Shown here: positions 26,559-36,243 of the stretch, piece by piece
How positions within the stretch are numbered: the stretch's first letter is position 1
Layout of the letters: each line of letters opens with the position of its first letter
Assembly: GCF_006965485.1 (NCBI RefSeq)
Contig: NZ_CP041360.1
Span: 3,824,501 to 3,888,500 of the forward strand
Reading direction: 5' to 3'
DNA from: Spirosoma sp. KCTC 42546
Lineage (GTDB): Bacteria; Bacteroidota; Bacteroidia; Cytophagales; Spirosomataceae
Length of the DNA: 64,000 nt
Made by a program: the position numbers and the translations under genes
The notes under the pieces: generated by a model
Told to the model about the DNA's origin: nothing
Seen by the model: the letters and a program-made list of their open reading frames with translations, nothing else
Database searches by the model: none

Positions 26559-27593
26559 TTGATTCCTGCCGTCGACGCCCTGCTGAAAGACATCCGCAAC
26601 AAACGGATTGCCCCTGTGTATTTGATTCATGGCGATGAGCCCTTTTACATCGACCGTATTGCCGAAGAGCTTGAAAAAGTGGCGGTGCCAGTTGCTGAGC
26701 GGGGTTTCAATCAATTCGTCCTGTTCGGGAAAGACACGGATGCCGGAGCCGTTTTGAATTACGCCCGACGCTATCCATTCATGGCTGAGCGGCAGTTGGT
26801 TTTGGTGAAAGAAGCCCAGCAGATGAACGGCATCAACGATAAATCGACCCAAACGCTTTTTGAAGATTATGCCCTGAATCCGCTCTCCAGTACAATCCTG
26901 ATGCTGTGTTATACGCGTGAAGATGGAAAACCCGCCCTTGACGAGCGGAAAGCGTGGGTGAAAGCCTTCGGAGCGAAAGGTAAATTGCTGGGTGTCAAGA
27001 AACTCTATGATAACAAAATTCCTGATTGGGTAGGGGAGTATTGCCGCGAACAGGGGGCGAAGGTTAGCCCCAAAGCCTGCCAGTTATTAGCTGATCACAT
27101 CGGCAATGACCTCAAACGGTTGGCGAGTGAAATCGACAAAATCCTGATTAACCTACACGTTGGCGAAGAAATCTCGGCGGCAACCGTTGAGCGACTGGTG
27201 GGAATCAGTAAAGAATATAACGTCTTTGAACTTCAAAAAGCCCTTACTCAGCGTGATGTTGTGAAAGCGAACCAGATCGTGGATTATTTCGGGCGTAACC
27301 CGAAAGATAATCCGCTGGTGGTCATTCTGGCGCAATTGTTCGGGTATTTTAGTAAGGTGTTGCTGGTGCAGGCGTCTAAAGACCAGACCGACAAAGGGCT
27401 GGCTCCTTTACTGGGGGTCAATCCGTTTTTTGTGAAGGATTATCAATCAGCCGCCCGTACGTTTCCGTTACCCAAAGTAGCCGCTATCATTCATGCCATC
27501 CGCCGGGCTGACGCGCAAAGTAAAGGTATCGATGCACCGACTATGAATGAAAGTGATATCTTGCGGGAGTTGGTGTTCGAGGTGCTGCATTAG
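26559..27593 (+). CDS. holA: DNA polymerase III delta subunit
   Basis: 344 aa. The start motif PVYLIHGDEPFYIDRIAEELE, a middle segment with ILMLCYTREDGK, the LLADHIGNDLKRLASEIDKI core and the C-terminal collar domain match HolA, the clamp-loader subunit that opens the sliding clamp. No ATG is available. An in-frame stop sits at 26544-26546, so translation must start at TTG 26559 or at ATT 26562. The foldback element ends just upstream, so the 5' region may have been remodelled by it. Confidence 0.9.
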   Translation: MIPAVDALLKDIRNKRIAPVYLIHGDEPFYIDRIAEELEKVAVPVAERGFNQFVLFGKDTDAGAVLNYARRYPFMAERQLVLVKEAQQMNGINDKSTQTLFEDYALNPLSSTILMLCYTREDGKPALDERKAWVKAFGAKGKLLGVKKLYDNKIPDWVGEYCREQGAKVSPKACQLLADHIGNDLKRLASEIDKILINLHVGEEISAATVERLVGISKEYNVFELQKALTQRDVVKANQIVDYFGRNPKDNPLVVILAQLFGYFSKVLLVQASKDQTDKGLAPLLGVNPFFVKDYQSAARTFPLPKVAAIIHAIRRADAQSKGIDAPTMNESDILRELVFEVLH

Positions 27594-27616
27594 GAGGCCA
27601 AGTGGCTATAACGACA

Positions 27617-27653
27617 GAACCGGTGCAACGGCCTAACACCCATGCACCGGTTC
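27617..27653. terminator. hairpin between convergent holA and SPFH genes
   Basis: 11-bp perfect arms GAACCGGTGCA (27617-27627) and TGCACCGGTTC (27643-27653), loop 15 bases. No T-run follows, so it may act as an mRNA end protector or a weak terminator. Confidence 0.5.
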
Positions 27654-27675
27654 ATGATAGCTGCGGATTAGTTAC

Positions 27676-28608
27676 CTACTTTATAGACTGGTTGCCCTTA
27701 CTCATTTGCATGCTTGTCAGTTCCTGCAACAGTTGCTGCTGATTTTGCACCGATGCGTCCATGAGTAACAGATTGCCTTTGCCTTCACGGGCAATATATT
27801 TCATGGTTTCGGTCCACATCAGGAAGCTCACAAAGCTGGGATCTAAGCCAGCCCCGGTAATATCGCGGGCGGCATGGGCCACCCCACGGGCCACCTCTTC
27901 GCGGAAGAGTGCAGTACCCTGCCCGCGCAACTGCATGGCTGTTTTCTCGGCATCGGCCGCAATGCGAATCGCATTTCCTTCTGCCTCAGCTTCTTTGGTC
28001 CGTTTAATGAGCATCGTCTCGCCTTCGTTTATAGCCGCCTGACGCAGGTTATTGCTCGCTACTACCTGTGCCATTGAGCTGGTAATGACCTGATCGAAGG
28101 TCATTTCGTTGATTTGTAAATCGAGCAGATGATAGCCCCAGCCCGCCAGGGTTTCATCCAGATTGGCTTTTACAGCCTGAGTTATCTCGGAACGTAGCGA
28201 CAAAATCTCAGCCTGCTTTTGGGTGCCTACAAACGCCCGAACCGAGCTTTCGATAGTGCGGGTCATGGCCTGCATGAACGACCGCTGGTCGATAAACTTA
28301 AACGCAACGCTCTTAATCGTTTCTTCCTCACTGTCGCGAACCGTATAAAGCAGCATGGTCTTGAAATACACGTTTGCCTGGTCGAGTGTAATGGCTTGAA
28401 ACGAAAGCTCTTCAGATTGGTTCTGAACAGAAATCTGCCGAAAGATGGATTCCCCAAAAGGAGTCAGGCCGTGGTAGCCCGGATAGAGAACCCGCTCAAA
28501 GCGGCCCCATGAAGTGGTGACGGCTACGTTTCCTTCAGCTACGGTAACCCCCGCCGAGCGGATGATTAAAAACACAATAAATACGGCGAAAATGGCTAGA
28601 ATGAACAT
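27676..28608 (-). CDS. SPFH/band-7 domain membrane protein
   Basis: 310 aa from the ATG at 28608, chosen because it begins with the membrane anchor MFILAIFAVFIVFLIIRS. The frame extends 20 codons further up. The SPFH domain (VAEGNVAVTTSWGRFERVLYPGYHGLTPFGE) is followed by a coiled-coil rich in Glu/Ala/Lys (ALNEGE..KRTKEAEAEGNAIRIAADAEKTA type). Stomatin/HflK-like scaffold of membrane microdomains. Convergent with holA, 31 bases downstream of the trypsin-TPR gene's coding strand neighbour. Confidence 0.85.
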   Translation of the reverse strand: MFILAIFAVFIVFLIIRSAGVTVAEGNVAVTTSWGRFERVLYPGYHGLTPFGESIFRQISVQNQSEELSFQAITLDQANVYFKTMLLYTVRDSEEETIKSVAFKFIDQRSFMQAMTRTIESSVRAFVGTQKQAEILSLRSEITQAVKANLDETLAGWGYHLLDLQINEMTFDQVITSSMAQVVASNNLRQAAINEGETMLIKRTKEAEAEGNAIRIAADAEKTAMQLRGQGTALFREEVARGVAHAARDITGAGLDPSFVSFLMWTETMKYIAREGKGNLLLMDASVQNQQQLLQELTSMQMSKGNQSIK

Positions 28609-28699
28609 GTGTTTTAGGAGTTTTAGATGGATAATAAATTTGTTTTTACAGACGATAAAGGGACACATTCGTTGAGAGAAGCTATTGACAGGAAATGAG

Positions 28700-30337
28700 C
28701 TAGAGCTTAGAGACGGTGTCTTTGAGCAGTTTTTTAGCCGTTTCGTTTTTAGGGTCGACTTTGAGAACCATGTTCAGGTCGTCGATGGCCAGGGGAATCT
28801 TACCAAGGCCCAACCGCGCCTGTGCCCGATTTAGCCAGCTTAATGCTTCTTTGGGGGCCAGGCGCACCGCCTGATCGGCTTTCAGTTCCGCATCGGCATG
28901 GCGGCCCAGTCGAAGTAGTGCAACACTGAAGTTGCACCAGGCACCCCAGGAGTTTTTATTGAGGTCAATAAAATGAAGGTAGTCGTTAACGGCTAGTTGA
29001 GGTTGTTGGATCTGGATGCGGTAATAGCCGCGTTTGAACAACCCCAATTGATTGTCAGGATTTAGCAGCAGACACGAATCCAGGTCCCGAAGCGCCCAGA
29101 GTAGCTGGTTTTGATCGGCCCATGCTGTTCCTCGTATATAATAGGCATCGGACAGGGGGTAGTAGCCAATAGATTTTGTGGCTAACCCAGCCTGATCTTT
29201 GGGTTGGGCCGTCTTTGCCTGGGCAAGGAGTATTTCTGCCTGTTGTTTCCGCGCCAGTTTACTTACCGTATCATACTCGGCACGGATCAGCGTCTCTACT
29301 TCTTCGCTGCCTGATTGGGCAATAAACTGCCTGTAGGCATACATGGCCTGAATATACTGTTGCTGCTCTGCCCGGATGCGGCCAATTAAAAGCCAGGCTC
29401 CACCCAGAAGATCGCTCTCCAGTCTGACTGAATCGGCTAGTACCGATAGGGCTAATTTGCCAGCTTCGCGTAGCCGGATCGGGCGCAGTGATACAAATGC
29501 TTTTCGGATCGAATGCCAGTAGGTCGAATCTTTTTTATTGGAGTAGAGGGCATCGGCCAGCCCAATTTTTGCCAGATTACTGGTGCTATCGAACGTAAGC
29601 GATCGACGCAGAAACTGCTCGGCCCGTAAAAAATCGGCTTGCTTAAAGGCAGCTTTCCCTCCTTCAAAATAGGCTCTACTTAGGGTAAATGCCTCCTGTT
29701 CGTTGTTGATCTGAATGTCTTCCAACGGGTGCAACTGGCCTAGTCGAACGGCTTTCAACATGTCGAGCGGAACGGCGAAGTTCAGGTTTTGTCCGTCCTT
29801 TTGCTGCGAAACGACCACACCAACCACCTCGGAGCGATGATTGAGAACTGGGCCGCCCGAGCTTCCCGGCGATATTGGGGCCGTAAACTGAAGGAGTCGT
29901 GTCCGATTTTCGCTGGTGCGATAGCCGCTCACCAACCCATTCGAAAAGGTGGCATCGAATCCCTCAGGTGAGCCGATAACAAAAATCGCTTCGGCCACCT
30001 CCGCTGGCTGATTCGCCAGATACAGGGGCTCCGGATGTTGATACCCGACGGTTTTTAGTATGGCTACATCGTTCTTCGAATCAAGTCCGGCAAACTGACG
30101 AACCACAATCGGCCTTGGCAAACTTGAGCCTATTAATGTTACGCTGGTGGCACCGGCTATCACGTGCCGATTCGTAACCACATGAACTGAATCGATAAAA
30201 AAGCCAGACCCAAACCCAATGTCGGTACGTACCGTAACGAAGGCTTTGATGGCCTTTTTATAGACAGTACGCTGTGCGTTGGCAACGGCTAAACTAACAA
30301 CTACCAGAAGGGCAACCTGAATGGTGAAACGTTTCAT
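28700..30337 (-). CDS. periplasmic trypsin-like serine protease with TPR repeats
   Basis: 545 aa. Signal peptide to about residue 21 (ANAQ). DegP-type protease domain with triad H58 (TNRHVI), D90 (KNDVAIL) and S160 (PGSSGGP). Instead of PDZ domains, residues about 210-545 are TPR-like repeats, clearest at the C-terminus (GRHADAELKADQAVRLAPKEAL). Probably envelope protein quality control or regulated cleavage. Its partner is unknown. Confidence 0.85.
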   Translation of the reverse strand: MKRFTIQVALLVVVSLAVANAQRTVYKKAIKAFVTVRTDIGFGSGFFIDSVHVVTNRHVIAGATSVTLIGSSLPRPIVVRQFAGLDSKNDVAILKTVGYQHPEPLYLANQPAEVAEAIFVIGSPEGFDATFSNGLVSGYRTSENRTRLLQFTAPISPGSSGGPVLNHRSEVVGVVVSQQKDGQNLNFAVPLDMLKAVRLGQLHPLEDIQINNEQEAFTLSRAYFEGGKAAFKQADFLRAEQFLRRSLTFDSTSNLAKIGLADALYSNKKDSTYWHSIRKAFVSLRPIRLREAGKLALSVLADSVRLESDLLGGAWLLIGRIRAEQQQYIQAMYAYRQFIAQSGSEEVETLIRAEYDTVSKLARKQQAEILLAQAKTAQPKDQAGLATKSIGYYPLSDAYYIRGTAWADQNQLLWALRDLDSCLLLNPDNQLGLFKRGYYRIQIQQPQLAVNDYLHFIDLNKNSWGAWCNFSVALLRLGRHADAELKADQAVRLAPKEALSWLNRAQARLGLGKIPLAIDDLNMVLKVDPKNETAKKLLKDTVSKL

Positions 30338-30504
30338 GGACGTAGGTGTTTAAGTGTGATGTAAACCTAAATCCGTATTTTTGTTTACTATTGATGAGCC
30401 GGACCAAACTTTGTTTGTTTCCTATAGAATCAAAACCCTGCCCGATGAACCCCCGTAAAGGGTGCTTCATCCAGAGCTGAATCCATTTTATCCAGAGCGT
30501 ACTT

Positions 30505-31806
30505 ATGCCGGAAAGCAACCCTTTTACTTTTGTGAGACAGCTGTATACGCAGATGCAAACAAGTGCTTCGTTGGCAAGTCGGTCGTTTTATTTGCCTCAG
30601 CGCCAGGACTGGGCGTACTGGCTGGTTGCTTTCCTGATTTTTTACATCGACCAGGTGTCGATCTGGGGCTGGAAACTCAACCAGGGGTTTGGTTCCGCTC
30701 TGCTAAATGTGGGATTAGGCGTACTGGTCGCTTATCCGCATCTGTACTGGTTCGACCGATTCTACGGAAAGCATATGGGCTGGTATTTTGCTGGATTGGG
30801 GTTCCTGGGTTTTGTTGATAGCACACTGTACTGGTGGATTGCTAACATTCCAATTGATAGTGCGCCTTATGTTCTGCTCGATATTACGCCCACCAGCAGC
30901 AATGACCGGGCTGGGTTGAATGAATCGCCCATCGGCTGGGTTGGGAAGTATTTAGGGGAAGTTGGGCAGTCGGTAGCTCGAAATCGGCCGTCGGATAATC
31001 ATACTATCTGGATTCGGAATTTTCCGGAAGCCATCATCATTATGTGGTCGCTGACGGTGGTTCATCGCCGTAAAACTCTGGCCGATGTTCGGCATGAACT
31101 GGAACATCAGAACCAGCAGCTCGATTTGCAAAATCACCAGCTTGAGCTCACAATTGCCCATAATCGGCTGCTCTACGACAATTTTATGCGTCGGATGGAG
31201 CCCCATTTCCTGTTCAATATTATTGACTCCCTGCACACGCGTGCACGTGGTAACCCCGACTTGCAGGAAACCATTGTTCAGATTCGGGACTTCATGAGTT
31301 ATGTGATCAAAAATAGCCGTGAACAGGAGTTTATGGAGGGGGTTCCATTATTGGACGAGGTCGATTTTCTGAATAAACTCATCAGCTTTCGTGACGAAAA
31401 AGCGAAACGACAAGGCTTACAGCCACTAATCACCTTCGATTTTCGGGCCAACATGAGCAACCCGGTGCGCGTACCGCCCATGATCTTTGCCGAATTCGTG
31501 GATAATAGTTTTAAGTATGGCGTGGAGAAATATGGCCGCGATTATTTAGCCTCGCTTCTGCAAACGGTTCCCCTGCCGGTACCTTACGTCAAAATTGAGT
31601 TGTTTATCGAAACTACACATACCTATTTCTCCGTGCAGAACAACGTGTCCGAATCGGCCGAATCGGTGGCAGTCAGCACTGGCGAGGGGCTTCCCAATAT
31701 TCGAGAGCGTTTGCGGTTGTTCTATGGCGCTCGTTTTCGAGATGACGACCTGTTGGTAAAGACCGAAAATGGTCACTTTTACGTAGCCCTTCATTTAAAC
31801 AACTGA
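30505..31806 (+). CDS. LytS/YehU-type sensor histidine kinase
   Basis: 433 aa. N-terminal membrane region with several hydrophobic segments, a coiled coil (about 190-225, rich in HQNQQLDLQNHQ), then the His_kinase domain. The H-box reads MEPHFLFNIIDSL, with Glu in place of the usual Asn before Pro. A GHKL ATPase end includes GEGLPNIRERLRLFYG. It is followed 6 bases later by its response regulator. Confidence 0.85.
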   Translation: MPESNPFTFVRQLYTQMQTSASLASRSFYLPQRQDWAYWLVAFLIFYIDQVSIWGWKLNQGFGSALLNVGLGVLVAYPHLYWFDRFYGKHMGWYFAGLGFLGFVDSTLYWWIANIPIDSAPYVLLDITPTSSNDRAGLNESPIGWVGKYLGEVGQSVARNRPSDNHTIWIRNFPEAIIIMWSLTVVHRRKTLADVRHELEHQNQQLDLQNHQLELTIAHNRLLYDNFMRRMEPHFLFNIIDSLHTRARGNPDLQETIVQIRDFMSYVIKNSREQEFMEGVPLLDEVDFLNKLISFRDEKAKRQGLQPLITFDFRANMSNPVRVPPMIFAEFVDNSFKYGVEKYGRDYLASLLQTVPLPVPYVKIELFIETTHTYFSVQNNVSESAESVAVSTGEGLPNIRERLRLFYGARFRDDDLLVKTENGHFYVALHLNN

Positions 31807-31812
31807 CCGATC

Positions 31813-32574
31813 ATGTTTAACGTTTTAGTCGTCGATGATGAATTGTCGGGTCGACAGCGTATCATTGATTTTAGCGACAACCATCCCGAGCTCTCGCTTA
31901 CCATTCGCTGGGAGTGTGCCAATATCCGCGAAGCAGCTGCTGTAATCGGGCAGTACCGGTCGGATATTTCACTAATCATTATGGATTCGGAAATGGATGG
32001 CAACCGGCGACAGGGGGTCGATTTTCTGCTCACGCAACGGTTGATGAACGTCCAGCTACCGCCCACGATTCTACTCTCCAGTCACCCTGATTTAGGCGAC
32101 TCGGCCGATGAGGCCGAAGTGCGCTACATGACCAAACCGTTTAGCGAAGGCCGATTGGTAGCCGTGATCAGAAAACTGCTACGCCTGGAAAATGACGAAT
32201 CCATTGAGTTTCATTACGAAAAGGATGGCCTTATGGGCCCACAACACGTATTGTTGCGGGATATTGTCCTGATTCGTGCCACCAATACGGTAGGGTATGA
32301 TGCCGTAAAAATCCTGACCGTACACCAGCAGGAGTTTTTAGTAAAGGCTTCCCGCAACAATACTGCGCCAGTTCATACCCTGAGTTTTTATACTGAAAGC
32401 TACAAGGCAGCCGGATTAGTGCGGGTCAACCGGAGCGAAGTGGTCAATGTAGCCAGAGTAACTTTTGTGAGCTATAACACCGTTTCGCTGATTCTGGAAG
32501 GCTATGCCCGCAGTATAGACATTAACGAGCAATACCGGGATGCGTTTCTGGCCGAGCGAAAAAAGCGGAATTGA
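31813..32574 (+). CDS. LytTR-family response regulator
   Basis: 253 aa. Receiver domain with acidic pocket VVDDE and phospho-acceptor in LIIMDSEMDG, KPF for the conserved Lys, then a C-terminal LytTR-like DNA-binding domain. The acceptor loop differs from the usual LDxxMP form (MDSEMDGN). Operon with the sensor upstream. Confidence 0.85.
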   Translation: MFNVLVVDDELSGRQRIIDFSDNHPELSLTIRWECANIREAAAVIGQYRSDISLIIMDSEMDGNRRQGVDFLLTQRLMNVQLPPTILLSSHPDLGDSADEAEVRYMTKPFSEGRLVAVIRKLLRLENDESIEFHYEKDGLMGPQHVLLRDIVLIRATNTVGYDAVKILTVHQQEFLVKASRNNTAPVHTLSFYTESYKAAGLVRVNRSEVVNVARVTFVSYNTVSLILEGYARSIDINEQYRDAFLAERKKRN

Positions 32575-32720
32575 TTGTAAAAACAAAGCGTTTAGCATAC
32601 TCCTACCGCCTTTGGCCTTTGTTGACAAGCCTTTATACCTACTTGTTGCAGTCGTATTTGTATTTCTGGCGCTGAAAATAACCTCCTGATTTAGCTACTA
32701 TCACTTCTTTTTTCTATTAT

Positions 32721-32735
32721 TGCAACGTTGTTGCA
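32721..32735. promoter_or_regulatory. candidate operator upstream of the TonB receptor
   Basis: TGCAAC-GTT-GTTGCA, a perfect 6-bp inverted repeat with a 3-base spacer, 50 bases before the receptor start and next to AT-rich sequence fit for a promoter. Its form is like metal-responsive Fur/Zur-family sites, which is an inference. Confidence 0.4.
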
Positions 32736-32784
32736 TAAATGGCGTTGCTGTTTGTTTCAGTAGCGGGTTGAGAAGAGGAGACTA

Positions 32785-35181
32785 ATGCGAAATTTTTGGA
32801 GAGCTAGTGTAGGGTGTGGGCTACTGATCAGTATCGTGACATCAGGACTGGCGCAGTCGGCTGAGTGTACGGCTACGGTAAGCGGGACGATTGTCGGTAG
32901 TGGGCATCATGAGCCATTGACGGGGGCTACCGTATACGTACGTGAACTAGCAACGGGTACTGTAGCAGATTCGAGTGGTTCGTTTCGAATTGAGCATCTA
33001 TGTCCGGGTACCTACACGCTTGTTTATCAGTTTGTAGGCTACAAAACGAAAGAATTGGCCGTTCGCGTTGGGGCCGATTCATCGACCGCTGCCGCTTCGG
33101 TGCAACTTATTCCCGATAGCCAGACATTGCAGGAAGTTGTGGTAACTGAACACCGGTCCGAAGCCCAGCAATTACTGCAAACGCAGGTTAGTTTGTCAGG
33201 TGCAGCGCTCGATCAAACGCGAGGGCAGTCATTGGGCGAGAGTTTGAAATCGCTCGCGGGCTTATATTCCATTCAAACGGGTCCCAGCATCTCTAAGCCC
33301 GTTATTCACGGCCTCTACAGTAATCGGATCATAATTCTGAACAATGGCATTCGGCAGGAAGATCAGCAATGGGGCACCGAACATGCCCCCCAGGTCGATC
33401 AGTTTCTGGCGTCGCGGCTGACGGTTATTAAGGGAGCCGCCAGCATCCGGTATGGTTCCGATGCCATTGGCGGGGTAATTTTGGTGGAGCCCAAACCCAT
33501 GCCTACACAACCGGGAATGGGTGGCGAACTAAACATAGTAGGAGGGACCAACGGGGGGCTGGGTGTGGCATCGGGAATGCTGGAAGGCGCTTTTGATAAG
33601 AAACTAGCGGGGTTAAGCTGGCGGTTACAGGGAACACTCAAGCGGTCGGGTTATGTACGAACGCCCAACTATTATCTGGAGAATACCAGTTACCACGAAA
33701 ATAACGTTTCGGGCGATGTCCATTACGATCACCGAAATTGGGGAGCAGAAGTGTTTTATAGTCAGTTCGATACCAAAGTGGGGCTCTTTACGGGGGCTCA
33801 GGTAGGTAGTTTGGCCGATTTATACGCAGCCATTAGCAATCCACAGCCACTGGTTCAGCCGAACTTCTCGTATGCGCTTGGCCGTCCCTATCAGGATGTT
33901 CAGCATGATTTGCTGAAAGCGCGGGCCTATGTTCACGGCCCTAAAGGGGGAACATTGACGGCAACTTTTGCCCGTCAGCAGAATACCCGTCGAGAGTACG
34001 ATTACGTCTCATTCAGTGGGGCACTGAATCCTGAATTATATCTCAAATTGGTTACGCACACCACCGATCTGGTTTGGGAACATGCGCCCATTAAAACGAA
34101 ATCAGCGGGGCAGTGGTCGGGGAGCGTTGGATTTAATGGAATTACCCAGGGGAACGTTCGGCAGTACTTGTTTTTAATCCCGAATTTCCGAAACTATGGC
34201 GCTGGTCTCTTTGCTATTGAACGCTACGCCGTTGGGCCCTGGACGGTAGAAGCTGGATTGCGCTATGATTATCGGTGGCTGCGGGCTTACTTTCTGGATG
34301 ATGCAACCAAACAGACTTACCATGAAACCCATAACTGGCAGAACGCAAATGGCTCACTGGGTGTAGCCTATCAGCTGCGCCCTGCGCTAACCCTGACGGC
34401 CAACCTCAGTACTGCCTGGCGCGCGCCCAATGTAGCCGATCTGTATTCGAATGGGTTGCACCAAAGCGCAGTCGCCTATGAGCGGGGCAATCCGAATCTA
34501 AAGCCTGAGCAGGCATATAATGGCAATCTCGTGCTGGCTTATGCAGGCAAGCGACTAAGCGGAGAAATTGGGGTTTATAACAACCTCATCAACAATTACA
34601 TCTATCTCAAACCCGATTCGGTGCCCATTATCCGGCAGCGGGGCGCGTTCCCATCTTACACCTACACGCAGCTACAGGCTACATTTAGAGGTATCGATGC
34701 CACGTTGACCTATAAATTGACGGATCAGCTAACACTAGCGACCAAGAACTCCCTGCTCTATGCCTATAATCAGACCGATCATGGGTATCTGGTATTTATT
34801 CCGCCCAATCGATCTGACAACAGCCTGCGATACGACTGGTCGAAGGTAGAAAAGCTATCGAATCTATATATATCTGTAACGGGATTGTATGTAGCACGCC
34901 AAAACCGAGCCCCCGCCGTGACCTCCCGACAGGAAAATGGGCAGATCATCTTTACCGGTGACTTTGCGGCCCCTCCACCCGCTTATTTTCTACTCGGAGC
35001 CGAACTGGGATTTATGGCACAGGTGGGCCGCCATCCGATGAGTGTTAGCATAAGTGGCACCAACCTGGCCAATGTGGCTTACCGCGATTACCTGAACCGC
35101 TTCCGATACTTCGCCGATGAGCCGGGTCGTACTATCATGCTCAAAGTCAAATTACCCTTCTCAGTGGGCAAACGCTCCTGA
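32785..35181 (+). CDS. TonB-dependent outer-membrane receptor
   Basis: 798 aa. Signal peptide (to about residue 24), carboxypeptidase-regulatory-like domain (SGTIVGSGHHEPLTGATVYV, residues about 32-110), plug domain (HGLYSNRIIILNNGIRQEDQQWGTEHAP, then IKGAASIRYGSDAIGG), and a 22-strand barrel ending in KVKLPFSVGKRS. No SusD partner, so it is more like metal or small-ligand receptors than glycan ones. A GAGGAG element precedes the ATG. It is followed 43 bases later by a lipoprotein gene, probably its partner. Confidence 0.9.
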   Translation: MRNFWRASVGCGLLISIVTSGLAQSAECTATVSGTIVGSGHHEPLTGATVYVRELATGTVADSSGSFRIEHLCPGTYTLVYQFVGYKTKELAVRVGADSSTAAASVQLIPDSQTLQEVVVTEHRSEAQQLLQTQVSLSGAALDQTRGQSLGESLKSLAGLYSIQTGPSISKPVIHGLYSNRIIILNNGIRQEDQQWGTEHAPQVDQFLASRLTVIKGAASIRYGSDAIGGVILVEPKPMPTQPGMGGELNIVGGTNGGLGVASGMLEGAFDKKLAGLSWRLQGTLKRSGYVRTPNYYLENTSYHENNVSGDVHYDHRNWGAEVFYSQFDTKVGLFTGAQVGSLADLYAAISNPQPLVQPNFSYALGRPYQDVQHDLLKARAYVHGPKGGTLTATFARQQNTRREYDYVSFSGALNPELYLKLVTHTTDLVWEHAPIKTKSAGQWSGSVGFNGITQGNVRQYLFLIPNFRNYGAGLFAIERYAVGPWTVEAGLRYDYRWLRAYFLDDATKQTYHETHNWQNANGSLGVAYQLRPALTLTANLSTAWRAPNVADLYSNGLHQSAVAYERGNPNLKPEQAYNGNLVLAYAGKRLSGEIGVYNNLINNYIYLKPDSVPIIRQRGAFPSYTYTQLQATFRGIDATLTYKLTDQLTLATKNSLLYAYNQTDHGYLVFIPPNRSDNSLRYDWSKVEKLSNLYISVTGLYVARQNRAPAVTSRQENGQIIFTGDFAAPPPAYFLLGAELGFMAQVGRHPMSVSISGTNLANVAYRDYLNRFRYFADEPGRTIMLKVKLPFSVGKRS

Positions 35182-35224
35182 ATCAATTAAGTACAACCTG
35201 TTTCACCTCTAAAATCTGTAAATT

Positions 35225-35782
35225 ATGAAGTACTGTAAAAACCAGTTGATCTGGCTAGTAAGTGTGGTAGTGCTGGCCGGGGCCTGTACTAAGGATGAGC
35301 AAAATGTGGCACCTACCGATGATAACGAAGCCATAACCACCGCTACGCTCACCCTAACGAATAAGGCTACACCCACAGAGAGCATAACGGCAACCATCGA
35401 AAACCTGAATACAACGGCTGACTTTAGCAAGGCTACGCTGAATCTGAAAGCGAATACGACCTATACGGGCGTAATTGGCTTACTTGATAAAACAAAGACG
35501 CCTGTACTTGACGCAACGGAAGAAATCAAGGAGAAGGCCAATGAGCACCTATTCGTTTATACGCCAACGCCGTCGAACCTGTTAACAGTAACGCTGACTG
35601 ATAAAGATACGAACCCTTCACCAGGTCCGTACCCCATCGGGCTGACAACCGAAATAAAAACGGGCGCTGCCGGTTCGGGTAAATTGAAGGTTGTGCTGCG
35701 TCACCAGCCGAATGCCAAAAACGGTACGCCCACACCAGGTTCATCCGATTTAGATACTGATTTTACAGTGGTAGTTCAATAA
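35225..35782 (+). CDS. lipoprotein partner of the TonB receptor
   Basis: 185 aa with lipobox VVVLAGAC (Cys about 20). It has a Thr/Asn-rich beta fold and the C-terminal signature LRHQPNAKNGTP...DLDTDFTVVVQ found in lipoproteins next to receptors of this type. Likely a surface or periplasmic ligand-capture protein. Ligand unknown. Confidence 0.7.
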   Translation: MKYCKNQLIWLVSVVVLAGACTKDEQNVAPTDDNEAITTATLTLTNKATPTESITATIENLNTTADFSKATLNLKANTTYTGVIGLLDKTKTPVLDATEEIKEKANEHLFVYTPTPSNLLTVTLTDKDTNPSPGPYPIGLTTEIKTGAAGSGKLKVVLRHQPNAKNGTPTPGSSDLDTDFTVVVQ

Positions 35783-35943
35783 AGAACTATAACTTATTAA
35801 GTTGTTGATATTCAATAGAATGTAGTTACCATTTGACTTTCCTGGAATAAAGTTTTTGTACTAAAAAAGTACCCTTTTTCGTGCTGAAAGTTGCGTTTTT
35901 TTTGTTCTATTAGTAGAAGGTAAACAACTAATTTGACGCAAAA

Positions 35944-36171
35944 ATGGAGTCTCTTCACCTGCATAGTATAGCAACTCATACGCCGGAGTTGAAAATGGCG
36001 CGTGCCACTCGGCGTAAGGTTAATGGGGCAGCTACGGCAGCACTATTGATTAAGATGGCAGCCGAACTACTAACAGCTTCCCCAACACTCAGGAAAAAAG
36101 CCAATCTTACCTTAATGGATTTAGCAGCCGCTGACAAGGTGCGAAAGGGATTACTGAAAAAGGCAGATTAA
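35944..36171 (+). CDS. small basic hypothetical protein, 75 aa
   Basis: Ala/Lys/Leu-rich, probably all-helical, with no signal peptide or known motif. It is followed 32 bases later by a perfect 16-bp hairpin, which supports a separate transcript. Not recognised. Confidence 0.45.
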   Translation: MESLHLHSIATHTPELKMARATRRKVNGAATAALLIKMAAELLTASPTLRKKANLTLMDLAAADKVRKGLLKKAD

Positions 36172-36203
36172 TACAGTAACTGTCATGATGGGTTTACCAA
36201 TAA

Positions 36204-36243
36204 AACAGCAGAGCCTCTCTATTGATGGAGAGGCTCTGCTGTT
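36204..36243. terminator. 16-bp perfect hairpin
   Basis: Arms 36204-36219 and 36228-36243 (AACAGCAGAGCCTCTC and its complement), 8-base loop. The T-run is on the minus-strand side (TTTTATTGG). It can also end the 75-aa gene. Confidence 0.7.
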
